Part shown: positions 39,501 to 50,462 of the stretch, piece by piece | Position numbering within the stretch: position 1 is the stretch's first letter | How the letters are laid out: every line of letters starts with the position of its first letter | Source: Littorina saxatilis | Taxonomy: Eukaryota > Mollusca > Gastropoda > Littorinimorpha > Littorinidae | NCBI RefSeq assembly: GCF_037325665.1 | Contig: NC_090246.1 | Coordinates: 38,757,445 to 38,821,444 of the forward strand | Direction: 5' to 3' | Length of the DNA: 64,000 nt | The notes under the pieces: model-generated | Seen by the model: the letters and a program-made list of their open reading frames with translations, nothing else | Database searches by the model: none | What the model was told of the DNA's origin: nothing | Translations under genes and position numbers: made by a program

Positions 39501-42500
39501 TGGAAGCGATGGCAGATCTGTATCCAAGAAGAGTCTTAGAAGAAAGACTCTTCTTTTGATACACTTCCACCAGGAAGTTGGCCAAGTCCTGTGTTGAGGG
39601 ATAAAGCGGCTTTATCCCCTTGGACAAGGCGAAGGTGGCCCAAGCTCTCCAGCGTAAGTCGTAGAGCTGATTAGTTGATCGCCTCTTAGCGTTCAAGGAA
39701 AACTCTACTGAACTCTTGTGCAATCCTAGTGCAAGCAGTTTGGAGCGCACAAGAGCCATGCGGTCAAGCACAGACTCTCTGGACGTGGATGAGGGAGGCA
39801 TGATCGAGGCTGGAGCAGACCTCCCCCGTCCAGATCCAGAGGTAGAGGGTCTACGTGGGTGAGACCGCGAAGATCTGGAAACCACGGAGCTGTTGGCCAG
39901 TAAGGCGCGACCAAAATCAGTCTTGGTCGTTCCTGCAGATATTTTGCCAGCACCCTCGGAATCAGAGATGTCGGGGGATAGGCGTAAGCATCGAGGAGCC
40001 TCCACAAGAGAGTGAATGCGTCCAAGTGGAACGCATTCATGTCTCGAAAGGGGCTGACGTACCTGGGAAGCCGAGCGCTGAATCGAGTTGCGAACCGATC
40101 GATCAGAGGACGGTCCCACCTTGCCCACAGACGCTGTAGAACGTTGTGAGCGATGGTCCATTCTGTGGAGAGAACCTGATCGCCCCGACTGAGAATGTCG
40201 GCCAGGGCGTTCATTTTCCCCGGAACGAACTGGACTGACATCCGGACCTGATTGGTCTGGCACCAGAGCAGAATCTCCTCCGCCAACAGGGAGAGGGACC
40301 GAGAATTGGTGCCCCCCTGGTGGCGAAGGTAAGCTAAGCATGTGGTGTTGTTGTCCCCGTTGAAAATCAGAGGGGCCAAGGACAGGCCGAATGGGAGGGC
40401 CCGAAACTCGAACACTGTGCCCTCCCAAACGAACCGGAGCAGATGTCGGTACCCCGGGGCCACCAGGATGTGGAAGTAAGCATCCTGGAGGTCCCAGACA
40501 TGGCCCAAACGTTTGGCCGGATGACCAACCGGACCGACGAAGGGGTTTCCATCTTGAACTTGCACCTGTGAAGGTACAAGTTCAAGGTGGAGAGGTCCAA
40601 CACCGGCCTGAACCGGCCGTCCTTTTTGGGGACGGTGAACAGGCGGGAGCAGAACCCCCGAGAAGGCTGAGAAAGGGGGTAGACCGCCTTCTTCTCGACC
40701 AACGAGTTCACCTCATCCTGAAGAGCCTGCCATCTGGCAGGGTCTCGAGGAGGGGGGAACGTCCAGGGTGGAGCGGACAATGGAGGTTGTGACGACAGCG
40801 GTAGAGAAAACCCCGACCACACCACCCTCAAGAAAAACTGGTTGGAGACCAGTCTGCCCCACATGCCGCGGGCCCGAAAAAGGGAACCGACGGACGAAAG
40901 AGGGGCAACTTGAGGGGGCGTCACCGTAGGGCCGGGACTCACTGAAAATTCTGCTGGCGGGCAGGCGCAGGCTTGCGACCACCCCCCCTGGTGGTGGTGC
41001 TTCCCCTTACCTGTCTGAGCACCCTTTGTCTTGCTTGGGAACGCAACAGGCGCCTAAGAGGAGGAAGAAGGAGGCAGTGAAACTGGCTTCTTCTTCTTCT
41101 TCTGAGGCTGGGAGCTGGAGGTGACTGTAGCACTTCTCTTACTCCCCGCCGCCGTCGCCGAAGCAGCGAGGCCAACCATCAGAGAATCAGTGTTCCTCTG
41201 GCGTGTGGACTCCACCACAGAACGAACAGTGTCCGGATGAAAGAGGGAAGAAGGCTGAGGAAACGTGTTCCTCAGACTCTTCCTCATATCCGGAGGCACT
41301 ATAGAAGTAGGCAGAAAATGATCACGGAACAGGGCCAATAAAGTGGACCCGTGTTCCAATGGCCAATTCTGCCGCAGACGTCACGCACGATCGCACGGCA
41401 TGCAAAGCCCGATCCACTCGAACCGTGTCAAGGACCCGAGTGGAATCGGACTCTGCGCGATCGGGAGGGTCCAACAGTGTGGACAGCGTGCTCATCCATG
41501 TCAAGGCCTGTGATTGGGCCTCGACTGTGGAAGAAACGGTGGCCTCAAGATTGTGGAACGAAGCAGAGCTCAGTTCCACCTTCTTGACCGAAGGCACCTC
41601 CCCAACGAACACATCACCGTCAGCCCCACCCTAAACACTCGAAGTCTGGAAAGGGAGAGTTCGAGAGTCAAAGGGAAAAGGGAGGGACGAAACAGATTGG
41701 ACACGAGGAAACAGTGGAGGTGCGCCTCCCAAAGGAAAGCATGGCACTGAACCCGCGTCCTCCCGAGGAACATAGGTCGCGTTTGCACGTGAATCTGTAC
41801 TCCTCAGGCGATGTGCTGCCGCTTCCACCGTGGCACTAAGACTAGGGTGGAACGCGAATTGCCGGCGGACGGATCGTTCATAAAACGAGCCGCCGGCAGA
41901 CGCGGCGTGAGCCTCCCACGCCCGGGCCGAAGCGGACTCAAAGGACGAGAGGGCGTCTCAGGGAAGGACGTCCTGAAACTGTTCAAACGTCCTTCTAGCT
42001 GTGCGAGGACGAGCCTCCTGCCTCTCGTCCTCAGACCCCGGGTCCAGGTCCTGTGTGTCAACACTAGACGACAGACGCTTAAGAGAGGCATCCGTGACGT
42101 CAAGACGCCGCGTGATGTCTGTCATGTACTGTTGGAAAGTACGAAGCATAGCTTCGGAAGTTCCATCAGAAACCGGCAAGGGTAGAGGATCAGTGTTAAC
42201 CTCAGGGCGACCCTGATCCTCCTCCCTATCGTCCTCCGACTCACTCTCCTCTTCACTTCCCGACAACTCCTCAAAAGCAGGAGTGTAGGGAGCTTGAGGG
42301 GGAAGAGCCGAAAGCGATGAAGCAGGCTGTGAAGAAACGCCCACAGAAGCAAGAGTCCGCGAAGACCCCTGCCCCAAAGACGAAACGTCTCCAGCAGCCG
42401 AAGGGGGAGAAAAACAACAACCCTGCGACTGTTGGGTCAGCCCAGCCAACGAACCCCCGCCATTTATAGACTGAACAGGAACCCATCGGGTCTGATCAGA

Positions 42501-45500
42501 AAAGAAATGGTCCGGTCCGGTCGGGGGTGCCGATCCGGTCCGGTAGGGTGGTCCGGTGTTCCGGTCCGGTGCCGGACCATCCGGAGGTCCCGTTCGGCAC
42601 CGAACCATCGTACCCACAGAAGTGTTCGGGTGGTTAGGTCCGGACGTGGACATACCGTACCATCCGGACCCGTGGTCCGGTATGGTCCGGTTCGGTGCCA
42701 GACCATCCAGACCAACAGAGGTGGTCGGGTGGTCCGGCACCGGGCCATCTGGACCCGTAGGTCCGGACCCGTAGGTCCGGACCCGTAGGTCCGGACCCGT
42801 AGGTCCGGTACCATCCGGAGGTCCTGTTCGACATCGAACCATCCGTACGCACAGAAGTGTTCGGGTGGCTCGGTCCGGGCGTGGACGTACCGTACCATCC
42901 GGACCCGTAGGTCCGGTTCGGTGCCAGACCATCCGGACCAACAGAGGTGGTCGGGTGGTCCGGACCGGTCCGGTAGGGTGGTCCGGTGTTCCGGTCCGGT
43001 GTTCCGGTCCGGTCCCGTACCATCCAGAGGTCCCGTTCGGCACCGAACCATCCGTACCCACAGAAGTGTTCGGGTGGTTCGGTCCGGACGTGGACACACC
43101 GCACCATCCGGACCCGTAAGTCCGGTGGTCCGGTGCCAGACCATCCGGACTAACAGAGGTGGTCGGGTGGTCCGGTCCGGACCGGACCACCGGTCCAGTA
43201 CCGGACCATCCGGACCCGTAGGTCCGGTCCGGTCCCGTACCATCCGGAGGTCCCGTTCGGCACCGAACCACCCGTACCCACAGAAGTGTTCGGGTGGCTC
43301 GGTCCGGACGTGGACATACCGTACCATCCGGACCCGTAGGTCCGGTTCGGTGCCAGACCATCCGGACCAACAGAGGTGGTCGGGTGGTCCGGACCGATCC
43401 GATAGGGTGGTCCGGTGTTCCGGTCCTGTGGTCCGGTCCCGTACCATCCGGAGGTCCCGTACGGCACCGAACCATCCGTACCCACAGAAGTGTTCGGGTG
43501 GTTCGGTCCGGACGTGGACCTACCGTACCATCCGGACCCGTAGGTCCGGTGGTCCGGTATGGTCCGGTTCGGTGACAGACCATCCGGACCAACAGAGGTG
43601 GTCGGGTGGTCCGGTTCGGACCGGACCACTGGTCCGGTACCGGACCATCCGAACCCGTAGGTTCGGTCCGGTCCCGTAGCATCCGGAGGTCCCGTTCGGT
43701 ACCGAACCATCCGTACCCACAGAAGTGTTCGGGTGGCTCGGTCGGACGTGGACATACCGTACCATCCGGACCCGTAGGTCCGGCATGGTCCGGTTCGGTG
43801 CCAGACCACCCGGACCAACAGAGGTGGTCGAGTGGTCCGGCCCCGACCGGACCACTGGTCCGGTACCGTACCATCCGGACCCGTATGTCCGGTGGTCCGG
43901 TGTGTTCCGGTTCGGTGCCAGACCACCCAGACCAACAGAGGTGGTCGGGTGGTCCGGTCCCGACCGAACCACTGGTCCCGTACCGTACCATCCGGACCCG
44001 TAGGTCCGGGGGTCCGGCAAGGGCCAGAGGTACTGTCCCGCACCGGACCCTAAGGTCCGGTACGGTCCCGTACCATGGGTCCCGTCCGGACCAAACCCGG
44101 AGGTCAAGTCCAGTCGGGACCCGTGGGTCCGGTTCGATCCCGACCCGTAAGCCTGGAACGTTCCGGACCCTTGGTCCGGACCATCCGTCACCCGAACACC
44201 AGACGCTAAGGAATGGCGTGGGGTCAAGACGGTCCGGTCGGAGGTGTCGGTCTGAGCAACAGAAACAATGTTCCCGTCGCCCTGACCATTCGACAGAAGT
44301 ACCACGTTCTGTCGAACACCTCCACGTCCAGTAACTAGTCGGCCGGAGCGTCTTAACAAGAGGGACAGCCACCAGTCACACGGACGTCAGAGGGAACCGT
44401 AGTAGCAGTGGTCGTAGGCACGAAGCCTGAAACCCCTGCCCCCACAGGACCGCCCTGAACGGGGTCAATTCGCATCCCAACCCCAGCGGGGAGGGAATTC
44501 AGAGACCCCGTCATCTCCTCCGATCTCCCCCCCCAGGAGGCCGAAACTACTGTCGAAACAGCAGCAGACGACCCAGCGAGGGAGTTCAGAGGAGGACCCG
44601 TGTCCCTCCTGGCTTCCACAGCGGTGGAAACCGAGGAGGGCACAGGAGAGGCACCGGAAAAAGGAAGATTTTAATGCCAACTGCACCCGGTGTTCCCAGG
44701 CGGTCACCCATCCAAGTACTAACCGGGCCCGACGTTGCTTAACTTCGGTGGTCGGACGAGAACCGGTGTTTACAACGTGGTATGGCCGTTGGCTGTCAAA
44801 ACCTGAGTCTCTCCAGTAGCCCCTAGATCGGATTCACCAACCCCCAAAGAGGGTTGGGAATCGACCTGCCCCCGGATTCGAGCCAGGGAGGAGAAGGAAA
44901 CCTTCCCCCCAGGCTTGAAACCGGGAGGAGCTGAAGCCTGAGACTGAGGGCCGGACAACGGCGTCGAAGGGGGGGAAGCCTGTTCCACTGAAGGAGAAGG
45001 AGAAAGAAGCTTTTTCTTTCTCCTCGACCTTCCCCGAACCTTCGACGGCGCAGCCCCGCCCGAAGTCCCAGGCTCAAGCCCAGCCTGTTTGAGCAAGCTC
45101 GCATTGAGCTTGCTCAAACAGGCTTTCTCCGCCCTCCCTCGCCGCAAACGCAAAGCGTTTGGGGAGGGAGAGTCGGAGCGCCGAAAGATCCCCTTCTCCG
45201 TGCGTAAAACATGACGCTGGGCGCCCGGAGAAGGGTTGCCCCCGGCAGACTCTGGTTCCGTAGAACCAGAGCCCAAAACAGGACGAGACATCCTACCTCG
45301 CCCTGTACGTACCCTTAAAGACCGAGAATTAACAAAATTCAAAGAAAATTTAGGTCAATACTCAAGTGAATGCGGCGAAACGAGAAGCAGACGACCGGTC
45401 ACCACGAAGTAGGACGGGAGGCACGCCGAGTCCGCCACACAAAAACGGAGGCACAAGTTGAAGGAAACACAACGTAGCCTCAAGCCAGAAGTGGAATAAC

Positions 45501-48500
45501 ACACAATAATCCAACAGGTGATAGTCCACACAGAAAAGAAGCCTCTTAGTCCAAAATAATCCGGGAGCGTAGCAGAAACACAGCCGGTCTGACACGCGCG
45601 AAAAAAGAAAGAGGACGCGCCACCTACATCCTGTAAGGGGGAAGCACTCGGACAGTGCTTGGGATCCACGGTGGCGCATGGTTATGGGAGATAATTGTAC
45701 CCACTCAGCGTTTTGTCCAATTTTTTCGGCCTATAATAGATAATGTGCAAGAATAGTACTGTCGAGGTAAGTGTTATATTGACATATATCTATATGTTTT
45801 TGGAATCAGCAAATGATGGAGAATAAGATGAACGTAAATTTGGATCGTTTTATAAAAAAAATATTTTTTTTTACAATTTTCAGATTTTTAATGACCAAAG
45901 TCATTAATTAATTTTTAAGCCACCAAGCTGAAATGCAATACCGAAGTCCGGGCTTCGTCGAAGATTACTTGACCAAAATTTCAACAAAAAATGAGGGCGT
46001 GACAGTGCCGCCTCAACTTTCACGAAAAGCCGGATATGACGTCATCAAAGACATTTATAAAAAAAATGAAAAAAACGTCTGAGGATATCATACCCAGGAA
46101 CTCTCATGTCAAATTTCATAAAGATCGGTCCAGTAGTTTAGTCTGAATCGCTCTACACACACACACAGACAGACAGACAGACAGACAGACACACACACAC
46201 ACACATACACCACGACCCTCGTCTCGATTCCCCCCTCTATGTTAAAACATTTAGTCAAAACTTGACTAAATGTAAAAAAAATGGGTAATAAGAAAGACAC
46301 AGGGGGAGCGAAATGTCAAACACAGACAAACAGACAGGAAAATGAAAAAAAAAGGGGAGAGCCATGACAGAACAGATAGATGTAATGCACAAAAGTAATA
46401 AACCGGAGTGTGAAGGTAACTTGCCTGTCCATTGTTGGTGATGGCCCACACACTGAGATACCCTGGTGGTTGACCAGGCAACATCTGACCCCCGACAGTC
46501 ATGTCGATGAAACACTCGCTCTGTTCAACCACCTCCATGTCTGACACCTGAAACAGTATTTCATTGTCACACTGACTAGTCAAATTTGAAAATGATACAG
46601 TGGAACCCCCCAATTTAAGACTTCCTCCTTTTTAAGACCCTCCTTTGTGAGACCCTCCTTTGTGAGACCCTCCTTTGTGAGATTTTTGAAGGTCCTAAAA
46701 GGGGAGTTCTGTCAGCGTTAAACTTGTTTTTTGTTTGAGCCCAGCACACAAATTCAAAGGAAAAGAAAGTAGGAAGAACCACTAAGTTCAAGTTTTGATA
46801 CGGCAAAGCATCTGCACTGTTCAACTGCTTACTTCAACTAAGCAATATAGCTTGAAATGAATGCACACACACACACAAACAAGCACAACATACATGCACA
46901 CACACACACATGCACACAAAGAGATAAACCAAATTCAAAGAATAACTCAAACTAGTCAAAAATCAACCTGCTCTATTCCAATCCAAGGTGACTAACTCCT
47001 AAGTGAAATTATGCACAAAAACTCAATGTTGCCATGGATACTTACAAGTGCCCATGTGTTTGTGGCAGTGTAGCGACAGAATCGGATCCACTTCCGTTTG
47101 CGTACACAAGAGTTCCAGCAGCTCTGTGCTGTCCATTTACCTGTGAAGTTGACTGCATACTGCCAGCCCTGGTTTGAAAGAAACAAAAAAAATATGCTTA
47201 ACCAAATCCTCAATATTTCCATTCCCGCAGTTAAAATCAAAAAGAAATTAACATGCTGACAATGACATTGACATGCATAAACCTCTTCCTTATACAAAAA
47301 CTCAAATGTCCTTTGTCCCAATAGATTTCTTCTCTCATGAGTCTTCTTCTGCTAGAATCCAAATCAGTCTCTTTCTCAAAGTTGTTTTTACATTTAGTCA
47401 AGTTTTGACTAAATGTTTTAACACAGAGGGGGGAATCGAGACGAGGGTCGTGGTGTATGTGTGTGTGTGTGTGTAGAGCGATTCAGAGTAAACTACTGGA
47501 CTGATCTTTATGAAATTTTACATGAGAGTTCCCGGGTATGATATCCCCAGACGTTTTTTTCTTTTTTTCGATAAATGTCTTTGATGACGTCATATCCGGC
47601 TTTTTGTAAAAGTTGAGGCGGCACTGTCACACCCTCATTTTTTTTTTAAATTGATTGAAATTTTGGCCAAGCAATCTTCGACGAAGGCCGGACTTTGGTA
47701 TTGCATTTCAGCTTGGAGGCTTAAAAATTAATTTTTAATTTTTTTAAATTTTTTTGTTTTGCTTAACGCCCAGCCGACCACGAAGGGCCATATCAGGGCG
47801 GTGCTGCTTTGACATTTAACGTGCGCCACACACAAGACAGAAGTCGCAGCACAGGCTTCATGTCTCACCCAGTCACATTATTCTGACACCGGACCAACCA
47901 GTCCTAGCACTAACCCCATAATGCCGGAGCAGCCACTAGATTGCCAATTTTAAAGTCTTAGGTATGACCCGGCCGGGGTTCGAACCCACGACCTCCCGAT
48001 CACGGGGCGGACGCCTTACCACTAGGCCAACCGTGCCGATAAATTAATTAATGACTTTGGTCATTAAAAATCAGAAAATTGTAATTAAATTTTCTTTTTT
48101 ATAAAATGATCCAAAATTACGTTCATCTTATTCTTCATCATTTTCTGATTCCAAAAACATATAAATATGTTATATTCGGATTAAAAACAAGCTCTGAAAA
48201 TTAAAAATATTAAAATTATGATTAAAACTAAATTTCCGAAATCGATTTAAAAACAATTTCATCTTATTCCTTGTCGGTTCCTGATTCCAAAAACATATAG
48301 ATATGATATGTTTGGATTAAAAACACGCTCAGAAAGTTAAAACGAAGAGAGGTACAGAAAAGCGTGCTATGCAGCGCTAAACAGACTCGTTAATTTCACT
48401 GCCTTTTGCACGAGCGGCGGACTACGGTCATTGTGAAAAAATGCAGTGCGTTCAGTTTCATTCTGTGAGTTCCACAGCTTGACTAAATGTAGTAATTTCG

Positions 48501-50384
48501 CCTTACGCGACTTGTTTCTTTCTGCAAAAGTAAACACTTTTATTTTCTTCTTTTCAGTCCACTTTGTGTTGGGTTAACACTATTGTGACTAGCACTGCCA
48601 CGGCGTTTACGTCCTGCCTGCCCAAGCTTGCCACCAAGAAACTTCCCAAAAATCAGTAACTGTAAAGAAATCTGTCTAGCAAGCTTGAATTAAGTCCAAT
48701 CACCACCAAATTGTGTGTACTAATTCAAAAATGGATGCCCAGTTCAGTCGTGCTATTTATAAGTTTGTCACGCGATTTGTTTTAGCAAAGGGGGGTGAAA
48801 GGGGGGTAAAAGGGGGATAATTTGTGTTTTTTAACGTTTTTTTGTGTGTGTTTTATTTTCTACTGCTTTTTTTAAAAGTTATTTTTTAACAGAAAGTATT
48901 ATAAATAATGTTATAACCAAACAAGGTGTAAAACCTATGAATTAGCTGAAATATTGTTAACATTGTACACAGAAATAAGGAGACAGTACAAAGAAAAAAA
49001 CAAGCAAATCACGCATTCACTCACAGCATCCTGACTCAAATGAAACAAAACTGTAGATCTAACACTCACCAAATGATGTCTAGGTAATCCATATTGAATA
49101 TAAGTCACATTTTCACAACAAAGTACCAACTGTACACCTATGAACAATTCCAAAAGGATTTGAAGGCTCCAGCCATCCATTGTTATCAGTGCTGCCACGC
49201 CCCCATAGCTCCTGCACGATTCCGAGATACATGTTCGTCTAGCAGTATCACCGCCAACCACGTGTAGTTTGCCGACTCGTACTAGCAACAACGGGACTGT
49301 TTCTTCCTCACTTTCACTGCTTGTATCGCTTTCGTGAGGCGAAAACGATACGTCCGAATCATGCTCTACGGGATCCTCTAGGTCCAACATCCGGAGAATC
49401 TCCTCCCGAGACAAGGCTCGCCTTTGATTCATTTTTTTTCCTCAAAAACGCACACAAATCAGGCGGATTTGCAAATGGCAGAAGGGGACGCCAAGTGTAT
49501 CAAGGGAAACAACTCAATTTATTTGCAAGCTTCAAAAACCGGGAAGCAATCACGAGTCGTGTACCTTGTATGTCTAATACTAAAATAGTCGCTTCCCGTC
49601 CGTGGGCGTTGCAGCGCTATTACTAATATAGTCGCATCCCGTCACGAAAGTGTTAACTGTTCAATCAATACAACTGTACTGGTATTCCCTTAACTCATTG
49701 TCTCCCAGGTATGGATATATCCGTACCCACTCATATGGCTCTATCTGACCTGGTACGGATATATCCGTACACACAGTCACTTCAGTCGCTTCCTGTAACG
49801 TCGATCTAACGCCTGCATTTCAGCGTGTTGATACACAGTTTCTACACAGCTACTACAATTCTGAGTGACCTGCTGCAGCACAGCTGGTCTCGGCTAAAAA
49901 AAACTTGGTCAACATAGGTGGGGTAAAAAGTGTTAAGCAACTCCAATGGTAATTCTTTACTTTTGCACAAACGGAGGAGGAAGCACAGTATTTACCCCTG
50001 TATCTGTGCATATTTCTCCCTGCAGGTTTTCGTCAATGAACCAGTCCCCCTCCCAGTCCCAGTGAGCAGACGGCAGCCTGATGTTTTCCTTGGGCAGGTA
50101 GATGTCTCCACGTTCATCACTCCATGCACGCCTGTCTGTCGGCAGCAGGTTGGAGCTGCGATATCCACTGAAGGGAGACCACCTCTGCAAAGTTGAAAAG
50201 GTGAGCATTAAAGTTGAGAGAAATATTCACTTGAAGGAAAAAACAAAAGACAATTTATTGCCATAATATTTTTTAAAGGGGTCTCGCAATAACTTCATAC
50301 ACTTCTGGTTTCAAGGAACCGCAAACAAGTATTTAGAGTTACACACAGAAATGTACCAACACAGGTATTCAAACACACGCACAC

Positions 50385-50462
<78 letters not shown>

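Larger units (their letters stand above)
38677..45782 (-). mobile_element. DIRS-like tyrosine-recombinase retrotransposon, fossil
   Basis: About 7.1 kb, in the same orientation as TECPR1, in intron 4. The left end module (38,677-38,999) has its own inverted ends, each with a GGTAAGTATCATATAGACAG-type word. An arm of about 165 bp at 38,725-38,890 is repeated inverted, apparently without differences, at 45,605-45,770, so the insertion is young. Parts on the minus strand: reverse transcriptase and RNase H, tyrosine recombinase, a long gag-like region with a minisatellite, and a 5S rRNA sequence. The coding regions are broken in several places. Inverted rather than direct terminal repeats plus a tyrosine recombinase identify the DIRS order. 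Confidence 0.82.
38450..46280 (+). mobile_element. 1.05-kb dispersed repeat, copy C, split by the DIRS-like element
   Basis: The first part (38,450-38,676) stops within GCTTGTTTTTAATCCAAA. The second part (45,783-46,280) resumes at ATATATCTATATGTTTTTGG and runs to CTTGACTAAATGTAAAAA. The pieces match adjacent stretches in copies A and D. Confidence 0.82.

Noticed and set aside
42464-44372. Very long overlapping open frames on both strands (up to about 800 codons)
   Set aside because: They come from the stop-poor GGTCCGG minisatellite inside a mobile element, not from separate host genes.
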